This document shows, one piece after another, positions 1-12,448 of a DNA stretch of 64,000 nucleotides. This stretch comes from Myrica gale (taxonomy: Eukaryota; Streptophyta; Magnoliopsida; Fagales; Myricaceae). The notes below the pieces were generated by a model that did no database searches, was not told the origin of the DNA, and worked only from the letters and a program-made list of their open reading frames with translations. A program made the position numbers and the translations under genes. Position 1 is the first letter of the stretch. Each line of letters begins with the position of its first letter. The stretch lies in contig OZ005605.1 of assembly GCA_963930655.1 (NCBI GenBank), forward strand, positions 23,071,501 to 23,135,500. Reading direction: 5' to 3'.

Positions 1-281
1 ACTTCGTAATAGACTATTCATTTGAATAAAGACCAGTATTCCCTCGTCGTACTTCCCGAAAGACAAGCAAATACAAAAGATAAAAAAAAGGTACTTTCCT
101 GTGAAGATGGGGGGACCAAGTAACGTGGGAGGAAGACAGAAAGCGATATATGTCTTTAGATATTCTCTATTACGGCGATAGATTTGTCGATTTAATAGCT
201 GCATTATGGTATAGGGGAACAACGTTATCTTTTGCTCGCAGCTGTGCTCAAAAGTGACATGAAATTGGTTAAACCAACACA
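1..281 (-). other. 3' flank / 3' UTR of KUP copy A
   Basis: This stretch lies directly downstream, in the minus-strand sense, of the stop codon of KUP copy A. No ORF or repeat stands out. It probably holds the 3' UTR and the polyadenylation region, but I could not fix a cleavage site. Confidence 0.4.
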
Positions 282-3200
282 TCATACATATAATATCTGC
301 CCAACGTTCAAGAGACTCTCTTGAGGAACGTTGAAGATGACACTGTTTTGCCTGCATAACTTCCTAAGGAATGCATATATGTAATCAATGGCTATCTTCT
401 TGTACAACTTCGATTCCCTGCTAGCTTTCACTACAGAATTTCCCAGGATATGCACCACCCCAACATCTCTACAGGCACTCAAGAATTCTAACTCATCCAT
501 CATAACATCGCTGCTTGCTGCACTGGACGACCTGATGGTATGGTTTGGATGCAATGAATTAACGAGCACAATTGAGTCCTCCGATGGGACTCTTGAGTGG
601 GGTGTGTTGCTCCCATCATCAACAAGGGTGTTGTTGCCTTGTACAGTTTGATCACTGGGCGAACTAGATATGTCTGAGTCTGAACATCCTTCCATCAAGG
701 ACTCTAGCCGAACAAACTGGAAGAGGCTATCAAAGAGCTTTTTCTCAAAATCAGGATCTTTCTTATGGAGATCTTGATAGCCATATCTAGCAACGCAGCG
801 GAACATGTGAAAATTCGTGGGTCCAATCCGCTTTACGATAAACCTTTCTTCTTCAGGTACCTTGTAGACAGGAAGGTACTTCACACAGACAAACACAACG
901 ACAGAGTGAAGTGCAGGTAGGTTGGTGATGAAGTGGGAAAAGATGTGGGGTACTCCACTTGCTAGCTCACTGTATACAAGTCCTATTCCAGGGACTCGGA
1001 CAAGCCCTAAACTGGGGCCAAGCCCAAGAATCCACGCCAGTGAAACCTTACTGTGCAACTCAGTCTCATAGCGTTTCACAGTACCGTAATGCCAAACGTA
1101 CATGACGGTATAAAAGGCTACTGCAATAACGAGGGGAACCCAGCCACCTTGATTAACCTTCAGTAGTACGGCAGAAAGGTAAGTGCACTCCACAACCAGT
1201 GATAAGCCAGTGAAGATCAGCACAATTAACCAATGGCAGCGCCACACCAATATCATGATCAGAACTATAAGAAATGTGGTCACCAGCATGACTATCGCCA
1301 CTGCTGTGCCTGTCGTGACATAAATGGGTTACCGAATGCAAAACTCCATTTATGTAGCAAAGCTTGAAGTGAATTATTATTCACAGATGAGGGGTTCTAC
1401 TAAAAGATAGACCAAGATGTCATAAATCTATCAGACACCATTCATGCAAGAGGCTGCTTTGTTTTATTTATGAGAGGAGAAAAAAAAAATTTTAGGCAAA
1501 AAGCAACAATTCTAGAACCAACCTGCCTCCTGACTAGGTGGTCCACAGCCAACATGATAGGCCTTCCAAATTTCTTCTATACATAACATGTCAGTATATG
1601 GAAATTTAATGGGAACGTAGATGGCATAATAAGGAATTATCTGCGAACAGATTACATGCGAAGCTAGTTGATATAAAAGTAGTTAACCATCTCATTCTTA
1701 TAAACATAGTCCAAGTGTTATCCTTCCCTTCAGAACTATATATATAACTCATTCAGTATTTTCTTCAAACTGTCAACCTTACAACAAATTTGGAACCTTA
1801 TTCTTTTTTTAGTACCAAATCCTCTGTAAGGAAGTGTAATCTTCTATAATGACTTCCGAGTTGAAAATCAGATCTGAACAGCTAAAGAGTCTCAACACAA
1901 ATCTGATTCACAATGCCACTCTAAACTCTTTGGAACTAGCCACAGAATCTATTTTCTTGTATTTGAGCCTCACAAGCACATCTTCACTGAAATCAAGAGA
2001 GAACAGATTTCACTGGTGGCCTTACTCATGTTCTCTGAACATATTGAGAGATCTATATGCCCTAATGTCCCCAGCTCCTGTTTTCTCCTCTAATTTGTGT
2101 TTTCCCTTCTCACGTCCTCATCCCCCTTTTCCTTGGGTACGTCATATGGGGCTCTGATTTTACACCTTTTAACATTTTCAGATGCAAAGTCAAACTCTCA
2201 GATTTTCAACTCACTTTTGAGTAATTTTGTGGTGCCTACATTCTCCACAAAATTTTTTCCTTTCTTTCAGGCCTAAGATTATGCTTGTAACTTCTCAATT
2301 TTCTAGTTATGGAGCTCTTCTGATGATTTGATTATCAACTAACAATCCAGAGCCCCCCACTAGCAACCCAACCACAAAAGCTTCCTCATTGATCTGTTGT
2401 TAGACGATAAGTACAAAATGAACTCAGTTACACAATAACGTCTAATAATTGATCCAAACCATCAAACTGACCAGACTGAGAATCTAATGTAGGTCCAATC
2501 CCGATCAACATCACAAAAAGGATGGAAGAACATGGAATGTGTTAAAGGATCAGGAAGTTAGGTTATAGATTATGTTGGTCCCATTTCAAATGGGAATGAT
2601 TCTATACATTGATCAAAAATAGAAGAAAGCTAAAACTAACATGAATACGATCTTTTTTTTCTTCTTCTAAGAACATGAATACGATCTTGTGTAGTTCTTT
2701 TTCTTTTTTTCTTTCTACTGAAAGTAGAACAGCTGGCAATATAGGGAACTCTAGAGCAAGAAGATTTTATAGAGCTTGCTTTCATGGTAATGCCATGGTT
2801 ATTATCATGGAAACTGGGGAATATGTAGAGATCAGCAAAGAAAAGCTGAGAGAAGGGAAAGCGAAAGACATAATGGGGGCATTAGTAAAACGTTCTGAAG
2901 ATTCATGCTTGAACAAGTAACTGAGGTCAACTTCCTTTATGTCATGGAAGGATCCAAGAAGATTGAAAAAGAAAGGATAAATTGACGTAACTACTTCCAT
3001 AACTTAACATCAAAGACAGAGATGGTATTAATCATGCACCACTTCCCTGTAATGTGTTCTTCCCACCCTCAATTGTGAGTATACTAGTACACAGCATATG
3101 AATGCCTACAAATACCATCATATAACTATGTTCCGAGGGTGCGCGGGCGTTCACACTTCTCCAAAATATATATTAGCATCAGTGAAAGAAGAGCCTAATT

Positions 3201-6200
3201 ATTTAGCAGAGGATAAACTTACCAGAAGCATTTCCAATTTGCGTTTGATTTTTGAATCCAGCTGTAACTGCAATGCAAAGAATCATGAGGATCCAATTGA
3301 TATCTGGAATATATATCTGGTTCCGGAACATCTTTGATGTATGTACAACTTTCACTCTTGGGAAGCACCCAAATGCAAGGGCCTGCTTTACCAATAAAAA
3401 AGTTGCAGATATGGTGGCTTGACTTCCAACAATAGCAGCTGCAGTTGCAACAAGAAACACTGGCCAATATATGCTATCTGTAGGATGATGACTAATCAGC
3501 ACTGTCAGACAACCTCTTGCCGCATGGAATGGACGTTGTCACTCAAAAAATTATAAACATCTTTTATGAAAAGTCTGACTTCTACATGATATTAGTGCCG
3601 TATCTTCATTCATCCTAATAATTTCAAACCAATAAATTATTCTAGAGCGCAAATTACCACTAAAATCCAACTTCTTCGTTATAATCACCACCTGGGGCAA
3701 GAAAAAACCTGCTTTCTTGAAACAATTCAGAAGATATAAGGAGAGGCATCTGAGAAGATTCAGGAGATCATTTATTTTGACGATTTAATCAGTTAGTCTT
3801 TATCAAAAGGGTTCATTAGTCAAATTACTGCAAGAAAAGAGGTAAGAGTGTTGATGGAGTATTCATGTGCAAATATTTGAGAATTTCCAAGTCACTACGG
3901 TGGCTTATTTTGTGGAAGCAGTTGGTGTTATGTCTGTAGTCAGATGAGACTTTTGTGGACATGCATTGCATGAGAGCATCTTTTTACTCTGCCTGTTCAA
4001 CAAATAGCTGGTCATAAGCCCTACAAAGAGCAAGGTAGGTTCACAGTTCAAGTTATTTTACAGTCACATCTTAAAAGGAAGTTTCTTTGTCTATGAATGA
4101 AAGCATCTTGATTTGAACTGGGATGAGAGTTGACCTAGTGCTGTATGTACGTGGGTGCAAGTGATAAACATGTTGAGCAACTGGCTAAACATGACGTCTT
4201 GGTATAGAATGTATTATGTTCTTTGCATAATCTTGAGCCATCAGTCGAGGTTTCTTACTGATGATCAAGCTTTTTAGGAGAATTTTGGAAATGAAATCAT
4301 GATTCCATTATCGAAAGCAAAAATTGGACTTTCAGCAATTGGAAACTCTCTGACGTGTTAAGCAACATCAAGAATAGCCACAGATTTACATGGCCCAGGT
4401 AAATCAGAGGTCTGTGTTCACAATCTTATCTACATTAATCTTAAAATCATGATAACTGATACCGTTATCGTTAATTCCAGGTCCATTGACTTCTATTGAT
4501 TTCCCAGTTTTCATATCTGACTCCTGTTGCCCCACAATCTAAAGACAGTGAAACTGTCTCCTTTCCTAGCTTCAGAATCTGTACGACTTACTAGTGTACT
4601 CAAAACATTCAGGCAAATGAAACTTTTAGGTTTTCAAAAGCTTTATACTCTTTTAATCCATTTTGGCACCACAAATTGATAAGCTCCTAGATGCATCTGC
4701 ATTCCCAATGCAGACTAAAGATAAAGGACAAACCTGGAATAGAATGATAAAATGCACCCACGACATGATCTGGGTTCTTCAAAAGATAAGCTGCTTGTCC
4801 AGTATAGGCTAAAAGAAGGGAGGGAAATACAATTACTGTGAATGCAATCTGTATGGATGAAACTGGAAAATGGGATAAGTCAGCAAAAAGTGCCTCCGTT
4901 CCTGTAATATTCCACGGACTAGTCAATAGGAGAAAAATTACCAGTTTCTTATGCGATTTTCATGAAACATATTTCTGTTAGATTCATAGAAGAAAGGGAG
5001 AATATAAACCACCACAACAAAATTTTACCTGTTATACTGAGCATAATACCTCCAAGGGATGCCCAACTATCTCTGCCACCCCTTTTAAAATAACGATATA
5101 TACACACTGGAGAAAAAGCTTTCAGGACACTGCTATCGTGTTTCCAGATATTGAATACACCAATACCTCCAATTAAGATAAACCAGACAAGCACAACTGG
5201 GGCAAATAACCAACCAACCTTATCTGTACCATAGTGTTGCACGCTAAATAAACCTACTATTATGGCAATAGCAACGAGCACAACCACATCTGCATCATTG
5301 AAATAGAAAATGTTATCATTAGCAGTGAACTCTATACAACAAAATAAATAGAAGAAAATGGTTTGATACACGAGGATGGAGATACCATGACTTATCATGG
5401 GGTGACCGAAGTTTATCCCGCCAACAGCAGACAGAACTGAAAGAAATCGAATGGTTTAGAAAATTTTAAGCAGACCATTGAAAATTATAATTAGAGGAGA
5501 GTTTTCAAACTCTTACAAATCTAAAACATGTAATTGATGAGGAGGGAATCTGATTACCACATTCCTAGGATAAAGAGATACTCGGCTACTTGAAGCAACT
5601 CATAGACATAAACCTGCTAATTATGCTGTGGTTGAAATGTTTTTGACCTTAGCAATCAAGGTATGGACTATGAAATCTTCACAGGACCCACAACGGTCAA
5701 ATGACCAGTTTTCAGAGTTTCACAATTCCTAATAGCTCTAGTTGGTATTGTGACACCCCATAGGTGGTAAATATTATGTATCAGTGTATTTGCTAACAGA
5801 GAATTTATATTGGAGACATAACAAGAGTTTGTAAGATATGATGCTAAGCTGGATAAAACTTTCTTGAGATCTAACATATCCTTCTTATCCATTTATTTCT
5901 AATAACATATTTTTCCCTTTAAGCCCATACATTCAACAACTTTTTGTTTGTTTTCCACATATTATTTAGTAGTTCCAATCATATTTATGGGGTAAGATCC
6001 CCTAAAATTTCTAAGGTATTCTAACAGGTAGATTTTTCAAATTCGAACCTTTTATAAATACGAATGTGGTAAGATTCTAACCATTGAATCTGAAAGTAAC
6101 GGTTACGACTAGAAATCTACCTTGTACAATACTCTAAGAATCCTAGCAAATTTAGTTTTGTCTCTGCATGTCTCAATAACGGTATAGCTTTACTCTAACA

Positions 6201-8477
6201 ACCAGCCTGACTCAGTGGCAAATGCGACACTAAGATTCATTCAAGTCTGTTTCCTCCCATCTCTGGACCCAGTTACAGTACTGCTGAACCATGATGCTAT
6301 ATTTTTCACTTACTGTTTGCATGATCTCATTCAGTGGCCGGTTATAGAGAATAATCATTTTGTACGAAAACTACTCTGTTTTTTCATGAATGAACTACTC
6401 AGAATGTAGACAGGTCAAGGGTTCAAGCGTGAGGGATATATACCTGATATAGCAGGAGTCAGAATCCCATCCCCAATCACCATGCAAGAGCCAGTAAGTA
6501 CAAGAACAAGAAGTGCCTTTTTCTTGAATGCATTTCCCTCCAACCATCTTCTAGTTCTTGCAGCAAATGATTGTCCTGGGACTACAGAACGGCTATACGC
6601 TGCCAGACCCTCATCACACCATTCTTGGTTAGGAGTAATCTTTATGTTTGCATGTCGACAGAGTAGTGAATAAAGAGCAAATGTTCCACCTGTGGAGTAT
6701 GAGTTTGAGGAACTCAGTAACATCAGCATCAGGTAAGGAAACATGCCTCATCAAGAAAAGAAGTGATATGTTTTGTCCCATACCACCATAAGAAGCAGGC
6801 CATTGAAAGTGTTCCATTTTTAATAAGTGATAACTAAAACTAGCTCAAGGAGAAAACAAATTTATCGTAAAAAGTGTGAGAGGTTCCTTTTTATCTATCG
6901 TATCACTAAGAAGTACATCCACATATAAGTTCATCTCTTCTAAAAGATCAATTTGGTACATAAACTTAGGTTTCTTGAGATGGCTCTGATTGATCCAACA
7001 TGAACATAGATTATAGGAGATGGTCTCTGATTAATCCACCATTGTGGAGAGGAAATAACTAACTTTTACAGGCATACTAAGACTGATGTAAAGCAGGTGA
7101 AGAACAATATTATGCAGTCTGTAGATACCAGCAATATCAGCATAGAACTTGATGTTTCTTTCTTTCCACTTCTGCATAGACAAGTGATATAGTCCTCCAT
7201 ATTAAATTAGGGAATTTTCATTTCTATGTTCAATATTTTTAAGATATTCATTTCCTGCTTCTTTTGCAATTTCTGTTAAAAAATTTCCCAACCATAAATT
7301 CATAATTTACCCTCCGTCCACAGGACATGGAGGAAAATCAAAGGGCTACAGATTTTTGTTGCTTTCAAGGTGCCCGATAGAGACTGAAACTCATATTGGA
7401 TTCCACCACAGAAGGTGAAAGGTAATTTTTCCTGGTTTCACAAGTCACGTCAGTGGGTGCATTTTGGATGTTTATTGTTGTACATTTGTACTTTAATATC
7501 ATCAACAGTCCATCATTAAGCTGGCTCCAATTCAGAGGGTCAGGGTCCTGACTAAAATTTGCCTTTCAGGAATAAAGATAAGAATGGAGGAGAAATAAAC
7601 TATACCAGAATGAAGAAAAAAGAAACAAGAGAAAGAGGTACAAGTCATCAAGTGCATTGATCCTTTCACTAATGATGAAAGACAAGGCATAACTATAAAA
7701 TACCAGTTGTTTGGAACCATCAAATATTGAAAAAATTGTATATTTGTCACGTCAAGTGGTAAACAAAATAGTAAAGAAGTCTTCAAAGGCTTCTATTTGT
7801 GTGGGACATAATTGCATGAAGTAACTTTAAGGATTAGTTTACCTTGGCCATTGTCATTTGCTCTACAAACAATAAGTACGTACTTGAGGAGCGAAACAAG
7901 GCTAAGGGAATATATAATCAACGATAAGGCTCCAATCACATCCTCTGGGTCTTCAATTCGATCAGGGAATGTGTTGTAGAAAACGTACAAAGGAGAAGTG
8001 CCCAAATCTCCAAAGACTACTCCTAGACTTTGAAATGCAAGTTGCAGAACTAATAATGCTGAAAATTTCTGTAGAAAAACAAATGAATCAGCAAAGAGAA
8101 CACTATCATGCAATCACTTTAACCAGAGAGGAAACAAGATTTTAAAAAGAGACTTCATCAAACAAAATCCATGAATTCTTTTCATCATTTCCTTCCATTA
8201 TCCTTGAACAAACTATATCCAACAGAATTAACTTGGCACAAGACATCAAAAGCCTTGCCGATTCTTAGTCAAATGTGCAATTGAGGTTGAAGTAGATCTT
8301 CCTAGTAACTTATTAGAGAGAGAGAGGCCCAAATAGTTAAATGCATCAAACCTTTTCCTTGAACATATTTTTAAGCCTCTTGGCTTCCTCCTCCATGGGC
8401 TGGTCAAGCTTCTGATCCAAAGACCACACACTACCTCCTTTACCAGCCTCTTCGTCTGTCTGCACTCTTGAAGCCAT
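282..8477 (-). CDS. KUP/HAK/KT potassium transporter, tandem copy A (KUP10-like, 786 aa)
   Basis: High-affinity K+ uptake permease family: a plasma-membrane (or endomembrane) K+ transporter with about 12 membrane segments and a long cytosolic C-terminal domain. The coding exons, in transcript order, are 8352-8477, 7843-8068, 6444-6689, 5386-5436, 5029-5289, 4734-4901, 3223-3477 and 282-1309. All borders are GT/AG and the lengths add to 2361 nt, an intact 786-aa protein. Seen: the N-terminal DQKLDQPM motif of the KUP9/10/11 group, the pore-region GDLGTSPLY at residues 62-70, [10 protein letters not shown] at 190-199, [15 protein letters not shown] in the last exon and the family C-terminus LLNVGQ. 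The start is the first ATG of the conserved N-terminus. Oddities: Ser replaces Tyr in the conserved IGNAYG motif at residue 444, and intron 4 (96 nt) is open and in frame. Copy B lies upstream in the same orientation. The exact orthologue (KUP9, 10 or 11) is less sure than the family. Confidence 0.93.
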
Positions 8478-11400
8478 TTGCTTCCCAGCTCAACTGACTT
8501 TTCCCTCTTCCACCGGTTAATCTCTCTGGATATGCTTTCTCAATTGGTTCTTATCCTTGAAGTATTTTTTCTCCAATGAAGACTCTGAATTTGTGCATCT
8601 CCGTATTTGTCCATCAACCCAGCACAAATCCGATTTGGCGATTCCATATCCCTGTTATCAATGACATAACATGGCAGCCAACTTAATTTCCCATTTATAT
8701 CTCCACTTTCTAAAAGAACTGAGAACAGAAGTAAAATTTTCAAGTTTGTTGCATATATTAGTCAGCATTGTATAAGCCAAGAAGGTTTGATGAGCACGCC
8801 AGTCACTGCAGAAAGTTATAAGAAATTACATCTCTCAAAAATCCCTCTGTTCTAAATTCTTATTAATCGTGTACTATAGTGCTCTTTATGAATGTAAGAT
8901 GTTTTCATAATTTCTTAAAACTCCAAATGATTCTGCACACATCTGCAGGTGGACCGGACCAGTCAATGCGAACAGATCAGACACCAGAATTTTAACAGAA
9001 GAAGCAGGGATTCTCAGGATTCAAATACGAGAGCTTCTAGACAAAGAAGGCTCTAACATCTTGTTGGAAACAGTTAATCCTAAAAGCTTAAACCACTAGG
9101 AAGTGGGCTAACAACATATATCACGCACGCATCAACAATTGCATTATCAGCTACCCTTTGTGAGAAACCGATAAAAAGTGATGCGGAAAGTCAGCGATTT
9201 ATAAAAGTGGATGCCAAAAGGTTGATGAATTTGAAATATCAAAACCCATATCATTTCTTATATTATGAAACTATCTCTTAAAAATTTTCAGCAGAATTTT
9301 TGGAATATATACAGACAGATTCTTTTGACCACATGGGAAATTAGGAACTGACGCAGATTGTTCTTCCGTCTCACGAGAGGTGATCGTACAGTGGTATTTT
9401 CCTGAACTCAAAAGGGTAACATATTTATTGTGCTAGGCATTGACTACTGACGATTGAGAGATGGAATCTACAATAGCCAATTGGCTTCAGAAAGTGTGGA
9501 AATATAAAAAGAGAAACGTTGCGAACTCAACAGAAACGGCAATGAAAACCGACAGAGTATCACTGTAGATCACCTGTTAGGTCGGTAATGGAAGAGACGA
9601 TCAACCTAACCAGAGCCTGCTCCTTCAAATAGCTGCAGATCATAAAATCAGAAACGGCATTACAAACTGAAACAAGAAAAATGAATCAGCTCAAGAAACA
9701 TGTTTGAATCCCAACAAATTCTGATGCTATTATCAACAGTTCTTTCACAACCGGAACAAGTATAAGTTGAAATCCACGCATACATTGAACTCAAAGATGA
9801 AGCCCACAAAAAATTCTAAGGACCAAAATTATACTTAATTCAAGTCCAAATCCGTAAATTTGACGCTTATTTCCAATGTGTGCCCGAAATGAGCTAACTA
9901 AACCCGCCAAAAAGCTTTGCAACATACTTAAGATGAACCAAAACAAAAACTTGAAACTTTTGACTCAATGCAAACAAGCACATACATTGAGAAAGTAAAA
10001 GATGAACAGAGATAGAGAAAGAGGCAGAAATCCAACTTCTTCAGGATTCCCATGTGGGTTTTGCCTCATAAGTGGCTCAAACTTGGCCTGAAAAGCCAAG
10101 AGCACTATACATCTAATTCAAGGGAAAGATGAAAAGACTTCATCCCAGTACTAGTTTTACAATGAAACTCCCAGGTGAGTCGGGCGAAGAAAATCTACAT
10201 GTGTCTCCATATTAATGTAGGCGAAGAAAATCTTGTCCTTGTTTTGTGTCTCCCAGGTGGGTTATGATCTTCTTTCACAGCCCTGAAGCCTGAGGTAGAT
10301 GATGGCTGAATCCTTCATGAAATGATCGCAACCATAAATTTCCTTTGGGATTATTCCCGGTAAGTTGCACAAGAACAGGCGTTTTCATTTCCAGTCCAAC
10401 GACTCCAATTTATCTAACTTAAAAACCAGAAAATGTTTCAGTGTCAACTTCCCATTTGGACATACTTACATTGTTTTTATTTCTTTTGTTTTACAATTAC
10501 TTCGATTTCAAACATAGTATCATTTACACCGTTTTTTTTAACCTGCACCTACTTTTAAACTAGGATAATTACTGGAACATATATATAAGGCAAGTTAATT
10601 CTTGACATGGTATTCACATAGAATCCGAATAGAAGGGAAATCCATAATGTCAGAAGCATGTTGTCTGAACGGACAAGCTGGCAGCTTCTCTGAATTCGTA
10701 GAGAAAGGAAATTTTCTGTCACATTTTGTGGCTAGTGTGTAAATTATAAACACAAAGGTAAGATTAACTCTTCCTCCCTACCTCAGGAGATCATTGCACG
10801 TGCCTTTGATTAACTATTTAGCAATAAAATGTTCCACCGTTGCTTAATAAAAAAAATTCTGTACATGGTATTCGCTTTAGAATAGTCACTGCAATACCTC
10901 TGGAGCAACACAAATCTTTGGTAACTGATTTGGCGTAAATAAGAAGGTGTCTCGTACTTGTATATTTGCCTTGGCATTTTTAGCGTGGACAACCTGGAGC
11001 ATCAAACAAGTCATCATCTACACACTGATCAGGCTTCCCAGACATGCAGAAAAATATTTCTTGGGCAGTGAACATTTTTTTTTGCTGAAAGGGCAGTGAA
11101 CATGACTTCTGTTCTTTGCATGCTTTTCCAGTCGCTTAAATATTTGTTGGAGGCCGTGAGAATTCATATAGAAATCTCATAGATCGATCACCATCTCATG
11201 AGCTTTTCAATCCATCTTCAGGCACTGAGGCTTTATTTGGCCGGAGTCCAAAAACCAGATGGACTCAGACATCGGCGCTTCGCGTCCTCGATGCAATGAG
11301 GATGATATACCTGCACATGGTTCTTTAAATTTCTTTTTTCTTTATTTTAAATATGGATGTGGGTATATGGAATCTCACAGATCTCGTCCCTAAACACAGT

Positions 11401-11488
11401 ACTTTATGATCAATTTTTACGGTAGAGGTTTAGCGTCTTGTACACGTTGTTGTATAAGAGATCTCTAAGACCAGAAATGGCGTATTAA
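8478..11488. other. 5' leader, promoter and intergenic sequence upstream of KUP copy A
   Basis: No coding region is convincing here. The first few hundred bases after the copy A start codon (8478 upward) should hold its 5' UTR, possibly with a leader intron as is common for KUP genes, and then the promoter. A 13-nt motif, gcgaagaaaatct, occurs twice at about 10.18 and 10.22 kb. Otherwise the stretch is ordinary AT-rich intergenic DNA. Confidence 0.4.
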
Positions 11489-11681
11489 GGTTGTGTTTGT
11501 GTGTTAAAATTTTGGGGAGGTTAAAATTTTGAGGTATCTTATATGATGAAAAAGTGAAAAGAAAGATGTTTAATATTTATTATTGTGAAAAGTAATGATG
11601 TGATAGTGAGAGAGATTATATTGTAATTTTTTATTGTGTTAAAATTTTAGGATGTGTAAAATTTTAATGTGCAAACACACC
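11489..11681. mobile_element. Tourist-like MITE with TAA target-site duplication
   Basis: A 193-bp AT-rich, non-coding element. Its ends are inverted: the left end reads GGTTGTGTTTGTG and the reverse complement of the right end reads GGTGTGTTTGCAC. It is flanked on both sides by the trinucleotide TAA (11486-11488 and 11682-11684). A 3-bp TWA duplication and GG..TGTTTG ends are typical of PIF/Harbinger-derived Tourist MITEs. Related copies recur through the window. Confidence 0.75.
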
Positions 11682-11739
11682 TAAGGGGGTCTGTCCATAT
11701 AATTACTTAATCAACGCGGGATTGTACCGAATCTTTTAG

Positions 11740-11930
11740 GCTTAGTGTTGGTGGTGGCTTAGTGGCGTGCGGCTAAGATTAGGACTCAAGTTTGCTTCCA
11801 ACGAAAGTTCGAATCATAATAGTCTCGTTATACCAATAATGGTTCTCAAGAATTTTTAAAATTTAAGTGGCGATAGATTTTGACTCGAATTTATAATAGT
11901 TCTATCTATTGAGTTACTTTCAAAAAAAGT
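11740..11930 (+). mobile_element. possible tRNA-derived SINE
   Basis: An RNA polymerase III type box A (TGGCTTAGTGGCG from 11755) is followed about 50 bp later by a box B (AAGTTCGAATC near 11805-11815). The 3' part ends close to a short A-run (about 11922-11929). I could not find a clear target-site duplication, so the borders are approximate. It is not a functional tRNA, because no acceptor stem closes around the boxes. Confidence 0.4.
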
Positions 11931-11996
11931 TTGATGATAAATAAAAGTATTCTAGACGTGTGATTGAAAGAAGAGCAATAGGGTACTGAGGGCCGA

Positions 11997-12085
11997 GAAA
12001 GGATTGCCTCCAAAGGCTTCAAAAGCAATCCTGACCGTGCCTTTCAGCCTTTGGATGAGATTGCCTTTGGAGGCAATCCTTTCCC
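11997..12085. mobile_element. 88-bp foldback micro-element with 20-bp perfect inverted arms
   Basis: The arm aaaggattgcctccaaaggc (11998-12017) has an exact reverse complement at 12063-12082, separated by a 45-bp loop. The whole unit is flanked by the direct repeat actgagggccga (11985-11996 and 12086-12097). This looks like a very short MITE with a target-site duplication, although 12 bp is long for most DNA transposons. It directly abuts the 119-bp tandem repeat. Confidence 0.6.
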
Positions 12086-12091
12086 ACTGAG

Positions 12092-12448
12092 GGCCGACTG
12101 AAGTAGAAACATGGAGTAGCAGAGTTCCACCAAAATCATAAGCAAAGGAAGGCAAGGGGCCGGCCCCAGCCCCCGGGAAATTTTTTTCTAGATGCATAAA
12201 CACAGCATGTGACCGACTGAAGTAGAAACATGGAGTAGCAGAGTTTCACAAAAATCATAAGCAAAGGAAGGCAAGGGGCCGGCCCCAGCCCCCGGGAAAT
12301 TTTTTTCTAGATGCATAAACACAGCATGTGACCGACTGAAGTAGAAACATGGAGTAGCAGAGTTTCACCAGAATCATAAGCAAAGGAAGGCAAGGGGCCG
12401 GCCCCAGCCCCCGGGAAATTTTTTTCTAGATGCATGAACACAGCATGT
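12092..12448. repeat. three tandem copies of a 119-bp unit
   Basis: Units start at 12092, 12211 and 12330 and differ by only a few substitutions. Each holds a GC-rich palindromic block (ggggccggcccc followed by cccccggg) and the string tttttttctagatgcat. Such low divergence between units means a recent triplication. Minus-strand ORFs crossing the repeat have no recognisable homology and look fortuitous. Confidence 0.85.

Noticed and set aside
1849-2157. 102-codon plus-strand ORF in intron 7 of KUP copy A
   Set aside because: Low-complexity Ser/Leu-rich product antisense to an intron, with no recognisable motif.
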